64,000 nt of DNA from Pelodera strongyloides (GCA_036852015.1 JAANDG010000037.1:372001-436000); one strand, 5' to 3'. Positions 46,420 through 57,392 are shown, counted from the stretch's first letter. Notes: generated from the letters alone by a model not told the origin. Numbers and translations: made by a program.

Positions 46420-47160
46420 CCAGAAGTGTTTATTTACATGCTACTTGTTGCCAGAAAATATTCAATGGAATGAACGGATTCCGCTAGGGGATCTAATGGA
46501 TAGTGTATCCAGTAAAAAACGTTTATCGTGTTATTTTCGCAGATAACATGAACCTATTTTTTCAAGAAGGGCAAAAATTCTCGATAACTAACATGTTTCG
46601 TAATATGATTTATTTGAGTAAAAGACTCCTAAGAGTGTCCCGGAGGTCGATAGAGAATCTTCTGATGGAATATGGACCCATGTGTTTTATATGAGTTTTT
46701 ATATTTTTGAGCGGTTTCCGCTAATTGTGCTTCGGGCAAAAATTCTCAAAAACTAGAAGGTTTCGTGAAAAGGTTTACTAGAGTAAAATACTCCCAAAAT
46801 ACGGGCGGAGGTCGCTAGGCAGTTCCCTGATGGAAATATTGACCCACAAAATTTATATAAATTTTTATATGTTTGAGTCACTTTTACAAAAACCGCGCCG
46901 GGCGTAAATTTTCGAAAACTAGAAGGTTTCAAGATAGGGTTTATTTGAGTAAAATACTCCTAAAAACGACCCGGAGGTCGCTTGGCAATTTCTGGGCGGA
47001 TATATTGACCCACAATTTTTATATGAATTTTTATATTTTTGAGCGGTCTCCGCTAATTCTACGCCGGGCGTAAATTTTCGAAAACTAGAAGGTTTCATGA
47101 AAAGGTTTATTCTAGTAAAATACTCCTAAAATATGCGCGGAGGTCGCTAGGCAATTTAAT
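46420..47160. repeat. Approximately 166-bp tandem satellite, about 4.5 copies
   Basis: The marker ACTAGAAGGTTTC or its variant occurs at about 46587, 46751, 46918 and 47084, giving periods of 164-167 bp. Each unit also carries TTTATTTGAGTAAAA-ACTCCTAA and CGGAGGTCGCTAGGCAATT. Copies are divergent; the last two are closest. Confidence 0.85.
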
Positions 47161-47704
47161 TTACAATATAATAAATCACACATTTTATATAAATATTTTA
47201 ATTTTGGGTAAAAATCAAAAAAATATTTTTGGCGTGAAAAGCCATTTAATTCGTCATTTCGTACATACTTGTAGTGTATAGCACGCTGCACGCTCTCGCA
47301 CGCTGCATACTCTGCACTCTCTACCAACTGTGCTTGCAAAACTGAAAACTGGGGGGACGCTGATTTGAAATTAATTCTTTCGCGCCACCCGCCACCATCG
47401 GGATTACGGTAGCGTGTCTACGGTGGCCACCGCGCTCTATAGAATGCGCAAGAAGGCCAGCAAAGCGATTACCGTATCGGAGTGACATCCGTGGTAATTA
47501 GCAGCCAGGATCTTGGTGGATATAGTTATATAATTAAACTCAACGTTGCTAAATTCATATTTAGCCCTATGGAGGCCAACAACTAACCTTCGGCTTTGAG
47601 ACAGTAGGATTCCCTTGTGTTTCTCTCAATTGTATAGTTTGTTAGCTCCCCCTTATGCATATGTTTCTGCAAGTCCCTCGGGGACATTCTTTCCTCGCCG
47701 GGAG
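47161..47704. other. Terminal interior of LTR element
   Basis: Non-coding lead-in to the 3' LTR. The last bases are TCCTCGCCGGGAG, a poor polypurine tract. Confidence 0.4.
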
Positions 47705-48292
47705 TGTTGCGACTAGCGCAACCGCCTATTTTATATCACGCTCTTTCTACCGTAATCCTACGCTATTCACACCATTTGGTTTCCCAAGCAGATTGTCGGC
47801 ACCGTAACCCTAGATTTAGGATTCTTTATTACTTCTTAATTCGTATATAGCTCGTTGATTATATAGCTCCTCGAGCGTGTAGCCTAGTGCTAAGTTGTCA
47901 CCCTGTTAGTAAAAGGGTTCTAGTATTAATCAATCGTCTTCGCTTCTTGTCGTCGATCCCGGATACGTACGTTTATACCTGAAAGGTTCTTTATCTATTG
48001 CTCTCCCACCTTGTTATTGTGTAGGTTCCTGTAAGAACTTCTAGTACTTCATACAACTCGAGCTTGAGGTCTCGTTAGTAGAGCCCAAGTGACCGTTGGA
48101 CCGCGTAAGTAAACCGGCCAACGTAGGTTAGTCTGAGTAAGTAAACCAGCGCCTATTTGTCTTTGAGTTGTTATCTTGGTGCTCGTCTTATTGAATCTAT
48201 TTCTACCAGTTGTTAGTGCAATAATAAACCCTTATTATATACAACGGTTGTATTCTGGACTTCGGGTCGAAGGCTGCATTACAGTCTTTATA
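47705..48292 (+). repeat. 3' LTR, 588 bp
   Basis: Starts TGTTGCGACTAGCGC and ends TTACAGTCTTTATA. I find no mismatch to the 5' LTR over 588 bp. Confidence 0.95.
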
Positions 48293-48647
48293 CGTTCATA
48301 ATGACTATCAATCATTTTTATTACAATACATACAAACTAAATTTCACCTTTATTCGCCTCGGAAAACTTTTTTCCGATGCGCTCAACTTATATGTATACC
48401 ATAAAACTGCAGATTTCAAAGCTATATATGCAAATTTTGATCGCATTATAATTTCACGATAAATTTGCATAGACAACAAGGATATTTGCGGTTTTACGGT
48501 ACACATATACGTTGAGCGCATCGGAAAAGGTTTTCCAGGGCGAATAAATAATGAAATTTAGTTTGTATATATTGTGATAAAAATGCTTGACAGTCATTAT
48601 GAACGTATCACAAATATAGGTTTACTTTGTTGGGCCTGTCCCTTTAA
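48293..48647. mobile_element. Right part of the MITE split by the LTR element
   Basis: Begins with the duplicated CGTTC and continues ATAATGACTATCAATC, matching the inner arm of the 27.1-kb MITE. It ends TGGGCCTGTCCCT then TTAA. Joined in the mind to 35041-35075 it makes one ordinary copy. Sequence in its arms (GATGCGCTCAACTTATATGT) is mirrored. Confidence 0.82.
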
Positions 48648-49061
48648 AGGGTCAGGCCCATTTCAAATGACCCCTATTTTTGATGATTCCATCTGATTCT
48701 CCATGTCAAATGTAGTAGGATGCAATAATTTTCTAATTTTCAAGCGCAAAAATCACTCATTATTCAGCAATTTAACGTGAGCAGTCATACACAGCTATCC
48801 ATCGCAGTTGGCACGCCCATACGCGCTGATTCGCCGATATCGCAATTGCCACGCCCAATAGAGCATATTGCCCAATTAGCGCGAAGGGGCGTGACAAATG
48901 CGGTAAATAGTTGGGTATGACTGGCAGGGGTAAATTGCTGAATACTGCGTGGATTTTGCGCTTGAAAATTAGAAAAATATTGCATCGTACTATATTTGAC
49001 ATGGAGAATCAGACGGAATCATCAAAAATAGGGGTCATTTGAAATGGGCCTGACCCTTTAA
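48644..49061. mobile_element. TTAA MITE abutting another TTAA MITE
   Basis: TTAA at 48644-48647 and 49058-49061 flank ends AGGGTCAGGCCCATTTCAAA and their inverted copy. Arms of about 120 bp mirror ATTTGACATGGAGAATCAGA-type sequence. The left TTAA is also the right TTAA of the preceding MITE. Confidence 0.88.
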
Positions 49062-49094
49062 GGCTTACATTAGGAGTGTAGTAAAAACCGGTCA

Positions 49095-49502
49095 TTATCT
49101 CGATTTATCAACGAATACATACAATTCTGCTCCAGTGTCCGTCTCCATACAGTCTTGATGTACTTTGACCTCAAAGGTGTATGATGGGACATCCATCGCG
49201 GGAACCGGCAAATAAGTCTCCGGGTTAAGGTCGAACTCGGATGCTAGTTGGAGTGCAAACCTGGTCAGCACAGGTCGAAACCTAAACAAGGACATTCCAA
49301 CTATGAACCAATTTCTTCATGTATGGTCATCATAATTACTTACCACGTTCATTGATAAATACAAGATTTTCTTATTTATACGGAAACATGTCCAAGCTCA
49401 CATGTTATCATCCTTCGGTCGGTGTTTACATGCTTTTACAGGCAGGACAACAATTACCGCCAAACATAGGAGGTGAAACTGCGAAATGTTTAAAAATTTC
49501 AT
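49095..49502 (-). CDS. Small secreted protein, two exons, unknown family
   Basis: Exon 1 is 49502-49402 and exon 2 is 49281-49095 on the minus strand. Phases match (AT then G) and the total is 288 nt, 95 residues, ending in TAA. The first ~25 residues are a signal peptide (MKFLNISQFHLLCLAVIVVL). The remainder is hydrophilic and probably beta-rich (PSYTFEVKVHQDCMETDTGA), with two cysteines. The donor is GTGAGC and the acceptor TTGTTTAG. The right TTAA of the MITE lies 34 bp from its stop codon. I do not recognise the family. Confidence 0.6.
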
Positions 49503-49759
49503 TTTGATGAACCCTTAGTTAGAAATAAGGAAACTATGGAGCTAAGGGAATATTAGAACATTGAAACCATTCAGATATGCTCGTACCTAAAATTTTACAT
49601 GTATGCAAAGAACTAAACATGCATTTTTGGCTGAGGGGTTCTACATGCAATAAACATTCAAAATATGTTTTAGGGAGCTATATATTTGCCTTATTTTATT
49701 GAACGTGATTTGTTTGTGAAGTATCTTATGAAAAGTCGGCCGTCTCCTACTAGGGATCG

Positions 49760-49805
49760 GACTTCGGCCGATTACCCCAACGGTAGAGCAACATTTCGCA
49801 GTCGA
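49760..49805 (+). repeat. Partial tRNA-like fragment
   Basis: CCGATTACCCCAACGGTAGA then GCAACATTTCGCAGTCGAG resembles the 5' half of a tRNA (A-box and anticodon stem). No matching 3' half follows. Confidence 0.3.
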
Positions 49806-50036
49806 GTCTCATCGCATAAAATTTTAGTATAAGTATTCATCTTTTCGTAGTACTTTGTAAAAATAATAATAAAAGCATTGTTTTATAAATCATTCTCTCT
49901 CCTTTCATTCTAGATATTATTTAGGACAATGTATGACTTGTTTGACAAAGGCAAAAATGGAAAAACCATATTTTATTGTTTTTTTTTTTATTATAATTTT
50001 TGTCATCGTTCAATTTCATTCATTCGTATTCGTTGT

Positions 50037-50497
50037 TCATTGTTGTTGTGTTGGTTGGAATCCGGCGTCTCTCTTTCCGTAATATCCATATGCTCCATAT
50101 CCATATCCACCGTAGTATCCTCCATAGTAAGGAGAGGCATAACCGTACGATCCGTAGTACGAGGGAGAGTAACCAGAGTATCCGTAGCCATAGTATTGGG
50201 CAGAAGTCTCAGCCAAAACATAAGACTAGGCACAGAGCGAACAGGGCAACACTGAAAATAAAAGTAATTACGTTTTATTATTACAAAAAGTGTTTTAATT
50301 TCCCATTTTGTAAATGTTTCCGAGCTTGACTCAATTTACGTAATGCAGGCATGCCCAGCCCATGGATAGTTCTATTGTAAAGGATAGCCGCTTGTTTTGT
50401 TTAATGAATGCTTAACGTGTTTATAACTTTATAACCTTGAAGTTTAATTGATGAAGTGAGCTACAAATAAAAAAACTTACATCTTGTTTGAGGCCAT
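50037..50497 (-). pseudogene. Frameshifted second copy of the Tyr/Gly-rich peptide gene
   Basis: Exon 1 (50497-50481) is identical to that of the gene at 31.1 kb. Exon 2 (50251-50037) is 215 bp against 217 bp. A 2-bp deletion in the signal-peptide region (CTTATGTTTTGG against CTTCTGTTTATTGG) brings a TGA in frame after about 18 residues. Downstream, the whole mature Tyr/Gly region, the KR pair and the start of the 3' UTR differ by only one or two bases from the intact copy. The intron sequence and upstream DNA are unrelated in detail. Confidence 0.82.
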
Positions 50498-50849
50498 GGC
50501 GTTTTTGGGAGAGACAGAACTGTGTAGCAGACCATCAGCCGTTTCAATTTTATACACGAACGGTGTTTGTTCAATTCTGTTGACTTTTCTTAAGAGAAAT
50601 TGACACTTGGTTTAGTGGTTCAAAAACCGAAAAGAAGAAAATTGAAACCTCAAAAGTTCTTTGGAACGCACAGTTTAGACAAATAGAGAAAGGTATTGGT
50701 ATTGGCAGCAAGCGAGGTCTATGATCTCTGTGATAGTTCTGTTAGAAAGAGAATTTAGAGCAAGCTGGGCATCTTGGCAACAATACTAATTAACGAAATA
50801 ATGGAGGTTTAAGACAATTCATCCAGAAATATACTTCGGGAACAACTCT

Positions 50850-51090
50850 GTTCACGTTAGGCGAATCGCCAGCGAAAATATTTTCACTGACGAACCTGCC
50901 GTCTAAAATATTTTCACTGACTAATCCGCCGTCGAAAATATTTGCACTGACTAATCCGCCTAGCGAAGGTGATTTAATGACGAAACGCCTGGCGAAAATA
51001 ATCATCAGTGGCGAAACGCCTAGCGAAAGTAATTTCCACTGGCGAAACGCCTGGCGAAGGTAAATTCAACTGGCGAATCGCCAGTTTGTG
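50850..51090. repeat. Approximately 31-bp minisatellite with GGCGAAACGCC core
   Basis: About seven units of the form ACTGGCGAAACGCCTGGCGA then AGGTAATTTC follow one another, decaying toward the left. Related units in mixed orientation recur at 51287-51420 (GGCGTTTCGCC, CCTTCGCCTGGCGTTTCGCC). Each unit is itself partly palindromic. Confidence 0.8.
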
Positions 51091-51286
51091 CAGTTTGTTG
51101 ATATTTGTTTACACGCCGGTGTGCTTGTTTTTGCTTGGCATATAATGCTACTTGATATATATTATAAACTAAAATGATGTACTATGTGTTAGTTTTCTGC
51201 GGTATAATTTGGGTGGTGAATTATCCTGTTAGAATGTCGTCTCCATACACTGCGAGAGCATGGTACACTATTCGTAGCAAAACTAG

Positions 51287-51560
51287 CGAAGCGCCTGGCG
51301 AAACGCGGGTTGTTTAGTCAAAAACAGCGAAACTCCAGGCGAACATTTTTTCAATTAGCGTTTCGCTGTGCGGGTGGACAGGCGTTTCGCCATTACCTTC
51401 GCCTGGCGTTTCGCCAAAAGGGAACGCAGAAAGTAAAACCTGATGGTACGCGGCAAAGGCCTCGCCAGACTCTCGCCAGATTCTCACGAGTACACGCCCC
51501 TTCGCGCAAAGCTGGCGAAGATAGGGCGAGCATCTATTTCCAGAGTTTCGTACAAATGAT
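51287..51560. repeat. Inverted GGCGTTTCGCC repeat cluster
   Basis: Contains GCGCCTGGCGAAACGC and the inverse GGCGTTTCGCCATTACCTTC within 120 bp. It pairs with the minisatellite at 50.85-51.09 kb and may form the other end of one transposon. Confidence 0.6.
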
Positions 51561-53234
51561 CAATATATTACATATAACATATGAGCTCTTTTTTGTTGTT
51601 TCACTCCTTGTTAAAGCGAAATGTCAGCCGGTTTTCGAAACACACCGTGAACAACCGAATACTTACGTATTGATGCTAATTCGCTTGAATTAAGATCGAT
51701 TTTTTATTCCAATTTGCGCTCATTTGCATAAGCATTCAGTTTTCGGCGATGCGTTTCAAAAACAGGCCGGTATTTCGCTCTAAAACGGGTTCCCAATATG
51801 GAAAGTTTGTGGCTTCAGAAATATTACGGTGAAAACAACACTCAGTAATGCAAAAACTCGGTTATCTGCTGATAACGGGCTATATTACTGTTATTATGGC
51901 GAGAGGGAAAGTAGTTCTTTGGCAGAACAAGATTCAGAAAAATGCCGTGCTCACGATGCTTGCAAAAATGAGTGATAATTGTCAGATTTGCGATAGTTGC
52001 GCGAACCTTGCATCCATCCGAACTGTGCTCTTATGCATGCTGACCTCCAAAACCAATTGATGTAATTTTAATCGAGGAGGCTCTTGGCCTTTTTGACTTG
52101 ATATATATGCTGTTGTGAATACCACTTTATTCAGCAGAGTCACCACAAACAGTCATGCAATCATTTGAATGCCCATCTGGTCGTGATCAAAGCACAAGAT
52201 TTTCAGATATCGGACATACACTTCTTCATAATAACACAACCATGATCTATCACACACGAACAAACAATCGACAAACATTCCCGCAATTCGGCTTGAGCTT
52301 CCCCGTCCGCCTCCTTACGTGACTGTTTATTTTCGAGGGGGAGGAGGGGGTGGCGGGATTCCTCCCCAGTTCATCTTTATATGGAGGAGGAAGTTCGGCA
52401 AAACTTTGCAATGAAGAACGTTCAAGAACAAAAATTTTGATTTAGAGCGACTATGTTGAATGCCGGAAAACGCTCATCGATCGCAAACGTAGAAGTCTGA
52501 AATTAATATGATTATCAAGAGTATATTGTTTGAGAATGAGCAGAAAAAGATCAGTGCGCGAGAGTTGACAGAGTCAGGAGAATAGATCAAGGAAGTTGCG
52601 GAGACCGCTATAAGTAGAAAGTAAGATAAATAGAGACCAACCGTTCCGTTTCCTATCTCAACTGCATATGACACGTCGGTCTATTCATAATCCACAGAGT
52701 CCTTGTTTGTACTTTCTAGTGTTGGAGCCACGAAACAGCTCATCCAAGATTGCTGGCACAGGTGAAGGGAGGCAAATGATGCCATGAATTCATAATCCAT
52801 TTTTTTTCGCCGAGTTACTGGTCCCTGCGTCTGAAATCAGGCGCGAACATGCTCCTAAAATCATCGAAGCGAAAATTTTTTTTAAAATAGCTAATTATCC
52901 CGATAATTACTCTACGGAATACTGGAAGTTTTTTTTACCACAAGATGTAAGCAAATAAAAGAACCAGCCCACTGCTTTTTTTGTTCTCGCTTTTGTTTGA
53001 GGAAATCAACAAAACTATTAGACCAGAAAAAACGCGCGCCATCAATAATCAGAATCAGAATAAAACTAGAAAGGAAATAAACGGGAAAATCTTAACAATG
53101 CACCTCTCCAAGCCTGAAATTATTTCAGTGGAAGAAGGGCAGTCTTCCAAACTCGCCGTGAACCCAGTCCTTAGGAAACCAGAAGCATTATTGAACCTTA
53201 ACACCCTAAATGAGGTACTTGCTCCAAAATTTCT
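51561..53234. other. Intergenic, no gene seen
   Basis: No supported exon. Short frames lack splice context. A G-rich tract (GAGGGGGAGGAGGGGGTGGC) lies near 52335. Confidence 0.4.
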
Positions 53235-53400
53235 AAATTGCTCTCTCAGAGTGATTGGGAAGTATTCACAACATCCCACCGGCCCGACCAATTTAGAAAA
53301 ATTAGAGCATATCAAAATGAGGCAAAATTGCTCTCTCAGAGTATTCGCGAAGGATTCACACCACCACGCCGGCCCGACCAATTTTGGGACTCATTTCAAA
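53235..53400. repeat. Approximately 90-bp direct duplication
   Basis: AAATTGCTCTCTCAGAGT recurs about 90 bp downstream, and both copies end near CCGGCCCGACCAATTT. A 153-codon frame crosses both units (NCSLRV twice). I see no splice or domain support for a gene. Confidence 0.65.
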
Positions 53401-53649
53401 AGTGACTTATTTAGGGTATTACGTATTCAACTACACTTCTGATTTCCGAAGAAACGGGTACACGGACGAACCCGGAGTACTGACCTTCAACCAATAAAAG
53501 AATACCAAGATTGGAAAGGTGCACAGATAAGATTCTAGAGTTTAGTTAGATTACAAAATATTTTATATCTGAGCTACGTGACATATAAATCCTTCAATTA
53601 CTGACTTGTTCTTTGGCTAATTGTAGGCAAGCGTACAATTATCTGAAAC

Positions 53650-53710
53650 ATGTCGAAGGAAAACGACATCAATTGTGTGTGGGAGGCCAGGGATTTGTGC
53701 GCGTTTTTAG
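53650..53710 (+). other. Possible first exon
   Basis: ATGTCGAAGGAAAACGACAT begins 20 clean codons ending at TTTTTAG followed by a GTAATG donor. No matching downstream exon was found. Confidence 0.25.
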
Positions 53711-53984
53711 GTAATGTTATAAAGAAAGCGTGTACAATTAACACCAAAGGCAAATTGCAATAAAATTGGAATTTTGATTTCTTAACAGTTTACATCATGA
53801 CTCATATAAGGTCTGTTTCTAGATGACCTCATGCACCTCCACCATATTTACGTGAGAAATTTTCTACTTTGCGATTAGATTTTGTTTTTGAAAATTTGTG
53901 TCTGTGGCGCTAACTGACAGAAGGAGAAAACCATCGTAAATATTAGATAGAATACTGTAAGCTGGAACCAACCTCGACATCGAC

Positions 53985-54150
53985 AAGATTTGAATTTACC
54001 AGACATACCAGCCGAAGATTGAAGACATCGATGTCATCTGCAGCAACGTCGTCGGCTAGGTGGTCGAGCTTGCCGGCATCCACGAGGTTCTTATCCACGA
54101 CGGCCTCCTTCTCCTCCAGGGCATCGCCGAGTCCACGCGTTGTTCAGAAG
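53985..54150 (-). other. Possible minus-strand exon, GC-rich
   Basis: The minus strand from about 54135 encodes GLGDALEEKEAVVDKNL and then an acidic LADDVAADDIDVF stretch. Its GC-ending codons differ from the surrounding AT-rich DNA. No splice partners were established. Confidence 0.3.
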
Positions 54151-54251
54151 ACAAAGTCTTCTATAGAGCAGCACCTAAAATGTAGGAGTTATAAAATCTT
54201 TTATCTTTTCAAAAGTCTTTTATAAAGCAACCAAACGAACGAATATTATGA

Positions 54252-54570
54252 TTATGCCCTGTCCAAGTATGCGATTCGCACTTGCGAAAATGACAAATGC
54301 CTGTCCATGTTCGAGTCAATGTCAATGACAAGGTCCCGCAGCGATTTTGCATCTAGTATGGATCTATATCAAAAAAGTACTGATCTATTTCAAATAGTAC
54401 AGATCTATTTCAAATAGTATGGATCTGATACACTTTCGTTGCGGGACTATGTCAAACGCGTCATTCGCATGGGTTACGGTAGGCATTTGACATTCATGTA
54501 AAATGGCCTGAACATGGACAGGCATTTGTCATTTTCGCAAGTGCGAATCTCAAACATGGACAGGGCATTA
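54252..54570. mobile_element. Palindromic MITE with TGCCCTGTCCA ends
   Basis: TTA at 54252-54254 and 54568-54570 flank ends TGCCCTGTCCA and TGGACAGGGCA. The subterminal GATTCGCACTTGCGAAAATG and ACAAATGCCTGTCCATGTTC are mirrored. The centre has short direct repeats of GATCTATTTCAAATAGTA. Confidence 0.82.
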
Positions 54571-57161
54571 GGAATATAAATCAGGTTGTGGCTTATGTAT
54601 TTACGTTTCACTGCGAAAAATTTTTACCCTAGAGGTAGTACTTTTTCTGTGGAAAGGTGACAAATAACACATGGACGGTCAATGCATGCAATGAATGGCT
54701 TAGTATAGTAAACGAAAAGAAAATTAAAACAATAAAGTAAAAGAAGAGTAAGATTTTCCGAAAAGATATAAATTCATATCAACCTGTTCAAATGCAGAGG
54801 AGGAGAGGCGACCGCTCAGCTCTGTTGATTGAGAACACACTGATATGACTGATTCCCCTCCACGTGTACCCCTTGATATGTTAATTTGGATTTGCATATT
54901 CCAGGCAAATCGGTATTCTAATTATTGCACGTGGGCTAAAAGGTGTGACGTCGAACCCGGGCTGACCTTGGCAGATACGTTTCAGTGACTGCATAAGATC
55001 AAGAAAAAGCCTATAGATTAGCACTGTTATTAGCGCACTAATGGGCTAGTTAGTATTTTGAGAAGCTGGATAACAAAAATTGAAAAGATAAAATTTTTGT
55101 TCCAAACTGAAGAAAACCAAACGATACTTCCTCAGTGAAATATTTTATTTTCTAGTTTGCTAACCATAAGCTCGAATTCCTTGCTGAATTATAATACAGT
55201 GGATTCAGGCAATAGCTTTCCCTTATTCGCAAACGTATTCACATTCAAAACTTTATTAGTGAGTGTTTTTTTATCAGCAATTAGCAATGTCGTAACTTCT
55301 TTGCAACGGTAATTTAAATTTACCCGTAATGCGCGTAATATAACGGACGAACATTATAGGTTATAGGTAATCCAACGATAGCAGTATCTCATTGATTTTT
55401 TTTCTAATTCGTAGCCCATAGTAATATATCATCACAAATACTTTACGCAGTTGCCTTATATCTTTTCGATCTTGAAAGGGGGACATTTTCTCGTGTGTAA
55501 AATTGAAAAATTGACCTTGTCACGTTGAAAATGCAATTTTAACACGAGTTCGTGATGTACGATATCTTCTGATTTGATCTAAAAAGTACCGGTTCCATAT
55601 ATGTGAAAAACACTATTATATTTTATTGTAATTTCTGCGAACTCGGAAGTCAGTCCCGGATTGTTATGAATTTTTCGTTTAGTACTGTAATTTCAACAGT
55701 TAGGGACTATTATTATGTGTATTTTATGCGGAACTATTGCCGTGAGGGTAATACTTGTAACACGCTATTATAGTAAGAAGCAAATTCATAATACCTAATT
55801 CTCTACAGTACTTACACGGCTTGATCTGAATTGTTGCATTCACTTTCCATACTACCAACCGTATGGGTATGTTGTTCTGTGTTCGATTACCAATATCCCC
55901 GCACGTTTTTGTATATCTCACTTTATTTTTATATCCCGAATGGTAAGATGTAAAATTGATGACCGCACATGGTTATCTCGTGCAGTTCGCATGTCTTTGT
56001 GTAGACACAACTTATATTTTCAACTTTACAAAATAATAAATAGCAGTAATCCGAACTTTCAAGGTCGAACTGCTAAACCGTCTATTTAGAAACTTTATAA
56101 GAACTCGTCGTTCACAATATTTTGAATGGAGTTCTTCTAAATCCTCTTAAAAAGTTAACTTTTTCAACACATTTGGTTTTCACTGGGGATTAATTCTTTC
56201 ATACTGTAATACAGCATGACATTGGTTTTTAAAAAGCACGTTCGCTGTGTATATAAATGGAGAACTGTAGTGATTCACGAAAACCCCCACATCTTTAAAA
56301 ATCATGTTTTGTTTTAAAATGTTTACATTTTTACAGACATGTAATTATGTTTTGAGTCAGAGTGCGAATGATTCGTTAATGCAATGACTTTTAAAAGTTG
56401 GCCAACAAAAATAAAGTATACTGTGAATTGTGATATTTGCTCTTTGGGCCCTTGGCCAAGATTCTAGGGGCATGTAGCATGTCTCGTGCAACATAACTTG
56501 TCACAAATACCTTTTAGACTGTTTGGTCTGCCAACAGCTTAGGCTTAGGGCATAACTACGCCACAAAGAATGTATACCTACAATGCCATGCAATACTAAA
56601 CCATCGGATGTATCAATATGACCAAAAGTGCATAGGAACAGCATAAAGTCGGAGTTTTGAATATTTTACACAGATTACAGCTTTTGTTTACCAAAAATAA
56701 AATAAAAGAAACCAGTTTCTGGTATCTAAGATTCTCGCAGTCTCACACCACCAACGCTTTCTGAAAAAAGTGTAAATTCAGTAACCAAACGTCCAATTAT
56801 AATGTCTTTCGCTTTGGCGCGTCAATTAAATTTTCAGACAAAAAGTTATGCCACTATCAGTGTTTTTTCATGTTTATCTGATAAACAACTCGTTTTTCCA
56901 GCACTTTATATTGGAAACATTTCTTTAAAAATTGCTAATTTTTGGCTTACTTAGTTTATTGTGATACATTGATTTATTGTGGATAACTAGATAACTATAC
57001 CTTAATTCGTCGCGCTGAAGTCAATATCAGGCGGGAAATTTGACTTTGCGGTACATCTGTCAACTCGTTACGCAGGTGTCCTAGCGTTAGTAATTTGACA
57101 CTCAGTTTCATCTGGGATTCCAATGTTTCCTTATCATTGACAAGTTTACTACCAAGCTTCA
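54571..57161. other. Gene-poor AT-rich DNA
   Basis: No supported exon in 2.6 kb. Nothing else recognised. Confidence 0.45.
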
Positions 57162-57392
57162 ATGCTGTGCTGTGTTTTCCTACTAGGTCTGGTACTCACT
57201 CTGCTAGGGAATGTTTACCAAAACATAACCACACGAATGAGGGTTTACCCATCCGAAATCATAAATGAAGTATCATGTGAAGGGTTTTTTATATTTTTAG
57301 TATGGAGTAAACATGCTTCTTTTTTTGCACAAAATCCATGGAAATGCAATTGTCCAGCATATATTTCAAAGCCCATGTGTCACACCTCTTAA
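57162..57392 (+). CDS. Possible short secreted protein
   Basis: A 76-codon frame begins MLCCVFLLGLVLTLLGNVYQ, a plausible signal peptide, and ends with a Cys-containing NPWKCNCPAYISKPMC. No introns are needed. The downstream half may belong to a dispersed repeat rather than a gene, so support is weak. Confidence 0.25.
   Translation: MLCCVFLLGLVLTLLGNVYQNITTRMRVYPSEIINEVSCEGFFIFLVWSKHASFFAQNPWKCNCPAYISKPMCHTS

Larger units (their letters stand above)
35076..48292 (+). mobile_element. 13.2-kb LTR retrotransposon, BEL/Pao-type, no RT or integrase
   Basis: Two 588-bp direct LTRs with no difference I can find, a 5-bp target-site duplication CGTTC, and a primer-binding-like TGGTGCCCCGTTCATCGAAC directly after the 5' LTR define one integrated unit. 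It encodes gag (DUF1759-like with three zinc knuckles) and a DUF1758-like aspartic protease, the diagnostic pair of BEL/Pao elements. The pol frame ends where reverse transcriptase should begin. No RNase H, integrase or chromodomain is visible in the remaining 9 kb. That interior contains a LINE fragment, MITEs, antisense exon-like sequence, a tRNA-like element and satellite DNA. The polypurine tract before the 3' LTR is weak (CCGGGAG). Confidence 0.9.

Noticed and set aside
35076..48292. CRISPR, bacterial operon or phage interpretation of the dense repeats
   Set aside because: Spliced genes, nematode protein families and LTR structure show a eukaryotic genome; no regularly spaced short repeats with unique spacers were seen.
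50003..50329. Open frames antisense to and shifted from the Tyr/Gly peptide copy
   Set aside because: They are shadows of the YG-rich codons; the same shadows occur at the intact copy at 31.3 kb.
52981..53442. 153-codon frame proposed as a gene
   Set aside because: Internal 90-bp duplication, no recognisable domain, and an equally long frame on the opposite strand. Reported as a repeat only.
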